Below are positions 50,784 to 59,039 of a stretch of DNA of 64,000 nucleotides, piece after piece. Positions within the stretch are counted from its first letter, which is position 1. Each line of letters opens with the position of its first letter. The DNA is from Bacteroidales bacterium H5. Lineage in GTDB: Bacteria > Bacteroidota > Bacteroidia > Bacteroidales > Muribaculaceae. The position numbers and the translations under genes were made by a program. The notes below the pieces were generated by a model. It did no database searches. It saw nothing but the letters and a program-made list of their open reading frames with translations, and was not told where the DNA came from. The stretch is taken from assembly GCA_001701225.1 (NCBI GenBank), contig DAAQ01000028.1, positions 124,001 through 188,000 on the forward strand, written 5' to 3'.

Positions 50784-52409
50784 CTACTTGATCGGGGGAA
50801 GCTTTGCGGCGTTAGGCGAGCGTATGCGCAGTATGCGCGCCACGGTGGGCGCTATGGCACGGGCGTCGACGGTGCGGGTGAGTGTGGCCGGTTCGACGTC
50901 GGGAGCCATGATATATACGGGCGATGTCGTGGCCTGCCATCTCACCACAGGCAGGCGTGTCTCGCCAAGGTTCTCGTCTGCATCGTCGTCGCCGTCAGAT
51001 ATTTCCCATCCGGGATTTACGGTGACGAGCAGGTCGCCCGCTGAGGGCGAATATATGTTGCGCTCGAGGGCGGCGGGGTTGTCGCCGGCACGACGGGCAA
51101 GTATGTCGTCTATGGTGTAGACCTCGCTCACTCCGGCCATACGGCTCAGAAAATCGGCACATTCGCTGCGCAGGGTGGCAATCTCGATGCCCCTCTCCTT
51201 GGCCAGGTTGCGGTTGAGGTGGAAGAATCCGTTATAATATCCGTTGACCCATTCGCCGTTGCCGTGGATGGCCATCAGGTAGACGTTGAGCAGCGATACG
51301 GCCTTGCGGGGCGAGAATGTCCCCGAGGGTATGGCCCACCGTTCCTCGTCGCGCTTGCCGCCGCTCGGGGCGGGTGTTCCGGCTATGAAGAGCAGGGTCG
51401 AGTCCATGCCGGGTCCCTTCTCGATGGCGCGTATCAGGTTGGCTATCTCGCCGTCCAGGCGCACGTATGCGTCCATGGTCTCGATGCGGTTGTCGGCCTC
51501 GCGTCCGTAGAGATAGGGCGAGAGGTCGAACCCCACGCTTATCATGTCGGTGACTGCCTTCTTGCCCAGAGGTATCGACGTGATGAGGTCGGCCGCGGTG
51601 GCGGCTATCTCGCGGTTGCCGGGTGCCGAACTCTTGAAGGCCTTGAACCTGTCGGCGTCGCGCGAGGGGAATGTATGGCGGAAGGGATAGAGTTTCTTGT
51701 ATTCGGGCAGGTCGGGATAGAGGTCGAGACACAGCGCGGGCTCCCAGGCCATGGTATCGAGGCGCGAGCCGAGGGTAAGTCCCACGTTGCGCCGCGCGAT
51801 GGCTGTCGGTGTCTCGCGGAAATGTGTCGCCGAGGTCCATTTGCCGTCGACATCGCTTATCCAGAATGCCGAGTTTCCGGCATGTCCTCCCAGTATGACG
51901 GCTACCTGCGGGTCGGCAGCGAGGGCGTGGACTGTGCCAAGGCCACCGTCGGCGATGCGGATCTCGTCAGAGAGGGTCGATACCAGCAGACGCCCCGGTG
52001 TGAGGTCGCGGTCGGTATATGTCCCCGCAAGCTCGGTCGGGAGTAGGGCGGGGATGTCGGTGCGTGTGGTGGCGTTCCAGACACGGGCCGAGGGGACTCC
52101 GTTGACACCCGGAGCGGCCCCTGTCACCAGCATGGCGGTGGCTGCGGTGGCATCTATGCCGGGGCCATAGTCGACATTCTCTATCGAGAGTCCCTGAGAT
52201 ATGATGCGGTTGAATCCGTCCGGCCCGAAATTGGAGCGGAGCAGGTCGACATAGTCGGCGGAGAGCCCCTTCACAAAAATCCCCACCACCAGCTTGGGGC
52301 GGGGCGAGGGTGCCTTGGGGCCTGATGTGGCCGCAGCAATGCCCATGGTCACCATCGAGGCAACCAGAACACAGGCAAGACGTGATGAAATGGGCGATTT
52401 GCGCGACAC
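50784..52409 (-). CDS. Degenerate alkaline-phosphatase-superfamily protein
   Basis: This 541-residue secreted protein (signal peptide to about residue 29) has the overall order of PafA-like phosphatases: a 'GFNRIISQGLSIENVDY' segment, 'VTGAAPGVNGVPSARVWNA', 'HFRETP' and 'LYGREADNRIETMDAYVRLD'. Key catalytic positions have changed. The usual VDQMR metal-binding Asp is VKGL (residues 46-49), the Thr-Gly-Pro-Gly-His nucleophile region is ATAAT (87-91), and the DH pair of the distal site appears as 'AGTPAPSGG'. It is probably catalytically inactive on phosphoesters and may have kept a binding or scaffold role. It lies downstream of the Lnb-like gene, 84 nt apart. Confidence 0.7.
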   Translation of the reverse strand: MSRKSPISSRLACVLVASMVTMGIAAATSGPKAPSPRPKLVVGIFVKGLSADYVDLLRSNFGPDGFNRIISQGLSIENVDYGPGIDATAATAMLVTGAAPGVNGVPSARVWNATTRTDIPALLPTELAGTYTDRDLTPGRLLVSTLSDEIRIADGGLGTVHALAADPQVAVILGGHAGNSAFWISDVDGKWTSATHFRETPTAIARRNVGLTLGSRLDTMAWEPALCLDLYPDLPEYKKLYPFRHTFPSRDADRFKAFKSSAPGNREIAATAADLITSIPLGKKAVTDMISVGFDLSPYLYGREADNRIETMDAYVRLDGEIANLIRAIEKGPGMDSTLLFIAGTPAPSGGKRDEERWAIPSGTFSPRKAVSLLNVYLMAIHGNGEWVNGYYNGFFHLNRNLAKERGIEIATLRSECADFLSRMAGVSEVYTIDDILARRAGDNPAALERNIYSPSAGDLLVTVNPGWEISDGDDDADENLGETRLPVVRWQATTSPVYIMAPDVEPATLTRTVDARAIAPTVARILRIRSPNAAKLPPIK

Positions 52410-52431
52410 TGGGTGATATTTTGTGGGGTCT

Positions 52432-52476
52432 AGTTGGACTGGTTTTTCTAGTTGAACTAGAAAAACCAGTCCAACT
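52432..52476. repeat. 20-bp perfect inverted repeat between the Lnb-like and phosphatase-like genes
   Basis: AGTTGGACTGGTTTTTCTAG (52432-52451), a 5-nt loop TTGAA, then its exact complement (52457-52476). The sequence TAGTTGGACT recurs in the coding end of the OstA-like gene at 55626. It could be a terminator or mRNA stabiliser, or a mobile repeat. Confidence 0.8.
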
Positions 52477-52493
52477 ATTCCTCAACTATAACG

Positions 52494-53666
52494 TCAACCC
52501 CTGCGGTTTTGTTTGATTGCGGCTGCCGCGCGCAGAGCCGAGGCGGCCATGAGCGGTATGAAAGCCGGGTTTGGCGACTGGACTCCGAGTGCGAAGAGCA
52601 CCCCGAGCACTATCAGGAGTGCAAAGTTAACACTTTGATAGCAAAACTCCAAGCGTTTCCCCTTTTTTAGCCAGGGAGCCACCGCGCCGATGAGGCACAA
52701 AGGGTTCAGCCAGAGATATAGCCAGTTGGGCGAGGTAGCCTCGTGGACCGAGACAAAGATGAGGAATGTCAGCAGCAATCCTTCGAGGCCCATGATGCCG
52801 AAATAGATGGTATCGAACCACCTGCCCCAGCGCGTGATGCCGCGCATCTGCAATATGGTGACGGTGAAGGCGATGGCGAACACCACCCATCCCCAGAATA
52901 GCGGGGACAGCACCGTAGGGGTGGGCCCAAGCGATGCCGAGGGGGTGTCAGGGCCTCCGACGAGCCATTGCGACGAGCTCACGACAGGTGCGCCCGAAGG
53001 GAATGTGGCTCCGGCCAGCATGTCGGCAAGCATGACGGGCGCAAACGACGCCTCGCGCTCGCTGACGATGCGGTCTATCCCCGAACCCAGGGCCGTGTCT
53101 ATGCCGAACTGATACCAGGGATAGTTGGCGTGGAAATGGCGCATGGCGTTGCGGAACGTGTTGCGCTCTGACGCGGGGACCCGCGGCGACGACAGGGTGA
53201 GGGTGTCGCCGACAGCCTTCTCTATGAGCGCCAAGGGACGTGTGGCGCAGTTGTCGAGTACATAGTTGTAGCGGTAGACGCGGTTCTCGGGGAGGAGATT
53301 CTCTGAGATAAGCTCTATCAGCCTCTCGGTCTGCAGCGAGTCGAGCGCAAGTGTCTGCTCGAACACCGCGCGTCCGTCATGCCGGTATGACTGCAGGAAG
53401 AGCGACGTGGGGAATGCGGCCGCGAGATAGTCGGTCTCACCCTTGACGAAACGGTAGACGAACCCGGGGGAGTTGAAATCGAACACTCCCCAGTTGACGG
53501 TCATGTCCGCCCCGTTGTCAAACTGTACCCTCAGCCCCGTATGGCCCTCGAGCTCATAGATGTCGCTGCCCTCCATGCAGGTGAGCAGTGACACCGTGGC
53601 CCGCGGGGCTGCGTATGCCGTCAGCGAGATGAGGGCGACAAGGAGGGTGATATATATGTGTCTCAT
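52494..53666 (-). CDS. Lnb-type N-terminal periplasmic domain membrane protein (DUF4105-like)
   Basis: The real start is ATG 53666, inside a 4-base ATGA overlap with the mutL stop codon; the longer frame upstream overlaps mutL. The 390-residue protein has a signal peptide (cut near residue 20) and a periplasmic domain to about 230. That domain has 'LLTCMEGSDIYELEGHTGLR', 'VYRYNYVLDNCATRPLALIE' and 'ASFAPVMLADMLAGATFPSG'. Four or five C-terminal membrane helices follow (from 'LFWGWVVFAIAFTVTI'). The His/Asn/Cys signature ('EGHTGLR', 'DNCATRP') matches DUF4105/Lnb proteins, which in Bacteroides are involved in lipoprotein N-acylation. A lipoprotein-processing role is therefore plausible. Confidence 0.8.
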   Translation of the reverse strand: MRHIYITLLVALISLTAYAAPRATVSLLTCMEGSDIYELEGHTGLRVQFDNGADMTVNWGVFDFNSPGFVYRFVKGETDYLAAAFPTSLFLQSYRHDGRAVFEQTLALDSLQTERLIELISENLLPENRVYRYNYVLDNCATRPLALIEKAVGDTLTLSSPRVPASERNTFRNAMRHFHANYPWYQFGIDTALGSGIDRIVSEREASFAPVMLADMLAGATFPSGAPVVSSSQWLVGGPDTPSASLGPTPTVLSPLFWGWVVFAIAFTVTILQMRGITRWGRWFDTIYFGIMGLEGLLLTFLIFVSVHEATSPNWLYLWLNPLCLIGAVAPWLKKGKRLEFCYQSVNFALLIVLGVLFALGVQSPNPAFIPLMAASALRAAAAIKQNRRG

Positions 53667-55573
53667 CCTAATATGCGGTTGAAATAGTCGCCCGGAATTA
53701 TGGCGAAGATATTTTTGCCGTCGGGGGTCATGGCCGGGGAGGTGCAGCGGAACAGGTCGGCTATCAGCCTGTCCATCTCGGCGGTCGAGAGGATGCGCCC
53801 CCGCCGAATTGCGCCCGAGCGGGCCATTGACAGCGCAAGCCGCTCGTGCAGTGTGGAGGCCACCTCCTGCCCGGTGTCGACCACGCTCTCTATGAGGTCT
53901 TCGACCAGGGCGCGTGGCGATGTGTCCTTGAGCAGAGACGGAACACCGTCGATGCTCCATGTGGTGCCTCCGCGGTGGGTGATGACAAATCCAAGCTCGC
54001 GCATGCGGGGCGAGATGTCGGTCAGCACCTCGTGGCTGCGGGGCGACAGCTCAAGCACGTCGGGGAACATCGTGGCCTGTGCCACGAAGGCCTCTTCCGA
54101 AGCGCGGTTCATATAGCTGTCATACAGCACCCTGACATGGGCGCGGTGCTGGTCTATCACCATCAGGCCTCCCTGCGAGGGGGTGAGGATGTATGCCCCT
54201 CCGAACTGCTGGGTGAAGAGTGTCGCCTCGTCGGGAGCGGTGTCGAGCCCCTCGAGTCCCGGCGCGGTGCCTGACTCCGGGTCTGACGGGTCCGGGTCGA
54301 GGGTGTTGATGCGGCTCTCGACCATCGTGGCCAGCCCCTCGTCGCGCTTGCGCACGAAATCGTCGTATAGTTTCTCCCAGTCGTTGACCGAGACCGTGGG
54401 GCGGGGCGATGCCGTGCGCCTCGGGCGCCTCTCGGGGAAGAACTCCGAAGCCGGGGGGACAAGCTCGGCGCCGAATGGATTGTATCCGTCGTCTATCTCG
54501 ACATCGTGGGTGGCTGTGGCATCGGGGTTGAAGACAGGTATCTCGGGGGCGTCGTCTACATCGAAATCTATGGCCGGGGCGGCGTTGAACCGTCCGAGCG
54601 AGTCGCGTATGGCGGCGGTGAGTATCTGCCAGATGGCCTGTTCGTTCTCGAACTTTATCTCGTTCTTGGTGGGATGTATGTTGACGTCGATTGTCTCGGG
54701 GTCGACACGCAGGCTTATGAAATAGTTCGGCTGCTCGTCGGCGGGTATCAGACGCTCGTAGCACTGCATCACGGCCTTGTGGAAATAGGGATGGCGCATG
54801 TTGCGCCCGTTGACCATGAAATATTGCAGCGGATTGCGCTTGCGGGCGTTGGCCGGGAGTCCGACGAATCCGTTGACGCTGACGATCGACGTGTCTGTCT
54901 CTATGGGTATGAGCTGCTTGTCGAGGTTCTTGCCGAACAGTTCGCAGATGCGTTGTTTCATTGACCCGCGCCGCAGCGAGTGCAGCGTCACGTCATTGTG
55001 CACCAGCGTGAAGTCGACGGCGATGTTGACGAGTGCAAGCCGCTCGAACTCGCGCATGATGGCACTGAGCTCCACGGAGTCCTTCTTGAGGAACTTGCGG
55101 CGTGCCGGGACGTTGAAGAATATGTTCTTGACCATCATGTTCGAGCCGGGCACGCAGGCCTCGGGCTCCTGGCTCTCGACCTTGGAGCCGTTGATGACGA
55201 TGCGTGTGCCCACCGACGCCCCTTTCTGCATGGTGCGCAGGTCAATCTGGGCTATGGCTGCAATGGATGCCAGAGCCTCGCCGCGGAATCCCATCGTGTG
55301 TAGCGCGAAGAGGTCGTCGGCCTGGCGTATCTTTGATGTGGCGTGCCGCTCGAAGGCCAGTCGCGCGTCTGTGTCGCTCATGCCGCAGCCGTTGTCGACA
55401 ACCTGTATCAGCGTGCGCCCCGCGTCCTTGAGCACTATCGTCACCGAGGTGGCCCCGGCGTCGATAGAGTTCTCGACAAGCTCCTTGATGACAGACGCCG
55501 GCCTCTGTATCACCTCACCGGCGGCAATCTGGTTGGCCACAGAATCGGGAAGAAGACGGATTATGTCACTCAT
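53663..55573 (-). CDS. mutL: DNA mismatch repair protein MutL
   Basis: MutL couples mismatch recognition to strand removal. The 636-residue protein has the GHKL ATPase with 'ELVENSIDAGAT', 'VVDNGCGM' and 'MGFRGEALASIAAI'. A linker (about 345-440) and a C-terminal dimerisation domain follow. The usual endonuclease motif DQHA(X)2E(X)4E reads 'DQHRAHVRVLYDSY': the expected Glu residues are replaced, so nicking activity is doubtful. It overlaps the OstA-like gene and the Lnb-like gene by 4 bp each (ATGA), giving translational coupling with two envelope genes. Confidence 0.95.
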   Translation of the reverse strand: MSDIIRLLPDSVANQIAAGEVIQRPASVIKELVENSIDAGATSVTIVLKDAGRTLIQVVDNGCGMSDTDARLAFERHATSKIRQADDLFALHTMGFRGEALASIAAIAQIDLRTMQKGASVGTRIVINGSKVESQEPEACVPGSNMMVKNIFFNVPARRKFLKKDSVELSAIMREFERLALVNIAVDFTLVHNDVTLHSLRRGSMKQRICELFGKNLDKQLIPIETDTSIVSVNGFVGLPANARKRNPLQYFMVNGRNMRHPYFHKAVMQCYERLIPADEQPNYFISLRVDPETIDVNIHPTKNEIKFENEQAIWQILTAAIRDSLGRFNAAPAIDFDVDDAPEIPVFNPDATATHDVEIDDGYNPFGAELVPPASEFFPERRPRRTASPRPTVSVNDWEKLYDDFVRKRDEGLATMVESRINTLDPDPSDPESGTAPGLEGLDTAPDEATLFTQQFGGAYILTPSQGGLMVIDQHRAHVRVLYDSYMNRASEEAFVAQATMFPDVLELSPRSHEVLTDISPRMRELGFVITHRGGTTWSIDGVPSLLKDTSPRALVEDLIESVVDTGQEVASTLHERLALSMARSGAIRRGRILSTAEMDRLIADLFRCTSPAMTPDGKNIFAIIPGDYFNRILG

Positions 55574-57405
55574 GGCAGTGGAATTGAGTCGGGTTGGATT
55601 GAAAGCGGGATTGAGTCGGGGAGGGTAGTTGGACTAGTTGAACTGGAAGAACTGGAAGAGTTTTCTGTGTTGCTCACCGGGAGTGCCGGGGGCTTGGGGC
55701 GCCCGGTGGCCTGTCCGCGCACCGTGAGGGCGTCCTTGCGCATCTTGCCCAGGATGCTCTGGCTCTTCAGTGTCTCCATCTCGGGAGGATAGACAAACAC
55801 ATCGTCCGGCGAGAGGGGGCGCAACGGCCCGTACCAGCGGAATTTGGGCAGGAAATATGACGACCGCTTGGCCAGATACAGCGGTGTGACCTTGCCTGTG
55901 GTCTGAGGCCACATCTTCAGGTGGCTTATGTCGCCGTCCTTGAAATGTGCGTCCATATACGAACTCTCCGTAAACGAGAACTTGTTGTATGTCGAGTCAT
56001 TCTCCATCGGGAACATTATCACCTGCACGCTACCCTCGACATACACCCTCTCGACCACTGTGTCGGCCATCCATGCCGTCATGTCGGAGCCTGTTATCTG
56101 GTTATAGCAGTCCTCGCCGATGTGCTGCGACACCAGTCCCACCTCGGGGAGGCGGGCCCAGTCGACGGTCGAGTCTGACATGTGGACATAGACCACATTG
56201 CCCACTATCTGCTTGTCGCCGTTCCAGATGATGGGATTGTAGTACATATAGAGTATCGAGTCGCGCTCGACCATGCTCATCGAGTCGCAGAGTCCCTGGA
56301 CGTCGCGGCGGAAGAACCTCACGCGCCTGAACGCATCGGTGACCCTGGTCGAGTCCGAGTACATGCGGGCCGTGATGGTGTCGGCGTGAAGATAGAGGGT
56401 GTCGGGGCGCGAGTACTCGAGGGCCAGGGCGTTGCCGGTGACAAACGCGCTGTCGGCCAGCTCGTCATAGAACCCGTAGTCACCTATTATAGATGACTTG
56501 CCCGCCGAGTCGGTGAGGACCATATTGCCGAATGCCTCGCCGAATCCGTTGTTGCGGTCGTAGAACAGAGTGTCGCCCGTCAGGGTGTTGCCCCTCCAGG
56601 TGTGTACCGTCGACCTCTGGAACAGGTCGGCTATCCCGGTGCGGGTATAGTAGAAACCCGACGACGAATTTATCTCGCCATCCTTGCTCAGTATCTGTGT
56701 GGGGCATAGCAGCTCGGCTATGCCGGTGTCCGTATTGTATGCCAGCGAGTCGGTGTACATCCTCAGCGTGTCCCCCTCGCGCGGGCCGGTGAGATGTACG
56801 TCCATATAGAAATATGAGTCCTTGGTGGAGGGATAGTAATATCCCTGCTGCGACACGAGGGTGTTCTGCTTGTCAGTGAGGGTACCCCCTACCATATAAT
56901 ATCCCACATCCTCGACCATGTCATAGAAGAAGACGGGTGTCGTCAGCGACACGTCGCGGTTGATGAGGCGCACATTCTTGCCGGGATATGCCCGCAGCTC
57001 GGCAATCTCGGTGGTGCCGTCATAGAATAGCTCGTCGCCATACACGAAGAGGGTATCGCCCTGCTCCATGCGCACGTTGTCGAAGGCGTCGAGCGAGGAT
57101 GTCTTCTCGTTGAACCTCGCCGAGTCGCAATACATGAACATGTCTCCCTTGCGGAACTGCACGTTGCCTACCAGTATCTGTATGTCAGAGTCGCGGCGCT
57201 GATCGGTCATCAGCCTGTCGGCATACTCGATGAAGACCTTGCCCGGCTGATGGCGGTCGGCCAGGGGTATGGTGGGACGCACCCGGTGGCTCTTGGCCGC
57301 CGCGCGCGGAGCCTTGGCCTCGGACGGAGGTGCGGGCCATGCGGCCACCATGGCAGGGAGCCACAGCGTCAGCGCGGCCAGTATCACTATCAGGGGATGT
57401 CTCAT
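55570..57405 (-). CDS. OstA-like (LptA/LptD N-terminal type) periplasmic protein
   Basis: This 611-residue protein has a signal peptide (cut near AAW/PAPP, residue 22) and a beta-jelly-roll organised as OstA repeats: 'ILVGNVQFRKGDMFMYCDSA', 'DNVRMEQGDTLFVYGDELFY' and 'LPEVGLVSQHIGEDCY'. In Bacteroidetes these OstA-like proteins are linked to outer-membrane lipopolysaccharide transport. The C-terminus is low-complexity Pro/Ser-rich ('ENSSSSSSSTSP') and is encoded by DNA that resembles the intergenic repeat at 52.4 kb. It lies between the SurA-like gene (19 nt gap) and mutL (4-bp overlap). Confidence 0.85.
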   Translation of the reverse strand: MRHPLIVILAALTLWLPAMVAAWPAPPSEAKAPRAAAKSHRVRPTIPLADRHQPGKVFIEYADRLMTDQRRDSDIQILVGNVQFRKGDMFMYCDSARFNEKTSSLDAFDNVRMEQGDTLFVYGDELFYDGTTEIAELRAYPGKNVRLINRDVSLTTPVFFYDMVEDVGYYMVGGTLTDKQNTLVSQQGYYYPSTKDSYFYMDVHLTGPREGDTLRMYTDSLAYNTDTGIAELLCPTQILSKDGEINSSSGFYYTRTGIADLFQRSTVHTWRGNTLTGDTLFYDRNNGFGEAFGNMVLTDSAGKSSIIGDYGFYDELADSAFVTGNALALEYSRPDTLYLHADTITARMYSDSTRVTDAFRRVRFFRRDVQGLCDSMSMVERDSILYMYYNPIIWNGDKQIVGNVVYVHMSDSTVDWARLPEVGLVSQHIGEDCYNQITGSDMTAWMADTVVERVYVEGSVQVIMFPMENDSTYNKFSFTESSYMDAHFKDGDISHLKMWPQTTGKVTPLYLAKRSSYFLPKFRWYGPLRPLSPDDVFVYPPEMETLKSQSILGKMRKDALTVRGQATGRPKPPALPVSNTENSSSSSSSTSPTTLPDSIPLSIQPDSIPLP

Positions 57406-57424
57406 CGCTCGTTGTCTGCGGCGT

Positions 57425-58825
57425 TTACTTTTTGCCGGACGGCTGCTCGTTCTTTATCCATCCCGAGTGGGTGAAGTCGCAGTTGCGCCAGCCCTCCTCG
57501 ATACGGACGTATGTCGATTTGATTTTGTCGGCCAGCCACTTGTCTAGTATCTCCTTGCGGCGTGCCTGCTCGTAGAGGTTCTTTATCAGCTGATAGTCGT
57601 CAGACAGGTTGGCGCGGTGGCCCGGGATACGTGATGTCAGCTTGACCATGGCCACGATGTCCTGGGTGGTCTTGGGGTCTTTCATTATGAACGCCTGCGA
57701 CACGTCGCCCGGCTGCATGTCGTTGACTACTTTGGCCACCTCCTGGGGCAGGTCAGACATCTCGAAACGCGATGTGCTGTAGTTGGCAGACATCTCGTTG
57801 CTGTTCACCATCACGCCACGGTTCTTGTTGGTGGTCTTGTCGTTCGAGATTATCGACACGGCATCCTCGAAGGTAAATTTCTTCTCGTCGACCATGTCGT
57901 GGCGCACGGTGTCGAGACGGTTGACGGCCTCGATGAGGTCTGCCTCTGCCACACGGGGCTTGAGCAGTATGTGGCGCACGTTCACACGGTCGCCGCGCTT
58001 CTCGATGAGCTGGATGATGTGGTATCCGTATTCGGTCTCGACAATCTTCGAGACCTTCTTGGGATCATTGAGGTTGAAGGCGACTGCAGCGAACTCGGGC
58101 ACGAACTGTCCGCGGCCCGAAAAACCGAGCTCACCGCCGCGGTTGGCCGACCCGGGGTCCTCCGAATAGAGGATGGCCAGTGTCGAGAACTCGCTTTCGC
58201 CGCGTGTCACGCGGTCGGCATAGTCGCGCAGGCGTGCCTTGACGTTCTCTATCTCCTCGCGCGGTATGGCGGGGGCCACTGTCAGTATCTGCACCTCGAC
58301 CTGCAGGGGCACATAGGGTATGCTGTCCTCGGGCAGGCGGTCGAAATAGCGGCGTATCTCCGTGGGGGTCGACGCGATGTCCTTGGTGAGGTTGCGCTGC
58401 ACGGTCTGCACCTTCTGGCGGTTGGCTATCATGTCGTGATACTGGGTCCTGAGCGCGGGGATAGGCTTGTTGAAATACTGCTCGACCTTCTCTTTAGAGC
58501 CGAGCTGGTTGATGAGGAAGTTTATCTGTGACTCCACCTGCTGCATCACCATACCCTCGGACACCTCGACGGTGTCCATCTCGGCCTGGTGCAGATACAG
58601 CTTCTCGACAGCCATCTGCTCGGGTATCACGCAATAGGGGTCGCCGTTGATGGGAGCTTTCTCGTAGAGCATGCTCTGATAGGTGTCCTCGACCTCTGAT
58701 TTCCATATCGGGGTGTCGCCGACGACCCATACGACCTCTTCGGCTACGTTGTCGACGGCGGCCACGGCGGTGGCGGCACATATCAGCGCGATGGCGCCTG
58801 AGATGAGTATATTCTTTATTTTCAC
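57425..58825 (-). CDS. SurA-like periplasmic peptidyl-prolyl isomerase (parvulin type)
   Basis: The start is taken as GTG 58825, giving a 466-residue protein with a signal peptide (KIKNILISGAIALICAATA) and a mature start near VAAVDN. The frame opens 108 codons further upstream, but a promoter box at 58870-58877 lies inside it and no ATG follows. The N-terminal SurA-like chaperone region (about 30-190) contains 'VVGDTPIWKSEVEDTYQSML'. Two parvulin-type domains follow: 'ILYSEDPGSANRGGELGFSG' in the first, and a second that begins 'VNVRHILLKPRVAEADLIEA'. It probably chaperones outer-membrane proteins, and it leads an operon with OstA-like, mutL and Lnb-like genes. Confidence 0.88.
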   Translation of the reverse strand: MKIKNILISGAIALICAATAVAAVDNVAEEVVWVVGDTPIWKSEVEDTYQSMLYEKAPINGDPYCVIPEQMAVEKLYLHQAEMDTVEVSEGMVMQQVESQINFLINQLGSKEKVEQYFNKPIPALRTQYHDMIANRQKVQTVQRNLTKDIASTPTEIRRYFDRLPEDSIPYVPLQVEVQILTVAPAIPREEIENVKARLRDYADRVTRGESEFSTLAILYSEDPGSANRGGELGFSGRGQFVPEFAAVAFNLNDPKKVSKIVETEYGYHIIQLIEKRGDRVNVRHILLKPRVAEADLIEAVNRLDTVRHDMVDEKKFTFEDAVSIISNDKTTNKNRGVMVNSNEMSANYSTSRFEMSDLPQEVAKVVNDMQPGDVSQAFIMKDPKTTQDIVAMVKLTSRIPGHRANLSDDYQLIKNLYEQARRKEILDKWLADKIKSTYVRIEEGWRNCDFTHSGWIKNEQPSGKK

Positions 58826-58869
58826 TTTGTTGCGGTGATTGATGGATGAATTACGGATATATTCGGCTT

Positions 58870-58877
58870 CAAAGTTA
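58870..58877 (-). promoter_or_regulatory. -7 box of the SurA-like operon
   Basis: The minus strand reads TAACTTTG with about 40 nt to the GTG start. It supports the GTG over the upstream reading-frame extension. Confidence 0.6.
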
Positions 58878-59003
58878 CGAAAAATCCGCCAAAACCGCGT
58901 ATTAAAAAGGGTTAAGTCCGATTTTACCCTCATTTTCGGGCTGTCTGGGCCGTTTTTACGGTCGTTTGGGTGGATTTTACCATTCTGTTTCATGATTATG
59001 CGG

Positions 59004-59011
59004 TAATTTTG
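59004..59011 (+). promoter_or_regulatory. -7 box of the acetylesterase-pectinesterase operon
   Basis: TAATTTTG lies 28 bp before ATG 59040. No -33 TTG is clear, so regulation by an activator is possible. Confidence 0.6.
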
Positions 59012-59039
59012 CAACATCAATTTAACCCGAAACAGACCC

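Noticed and set aside
53667..53960. N-terminal extension of the Lnb-like protein
   Set aside because: It overlaps mutL in another frame; the signal peptide begins at ATG 53666, inside an ATGA overlap.
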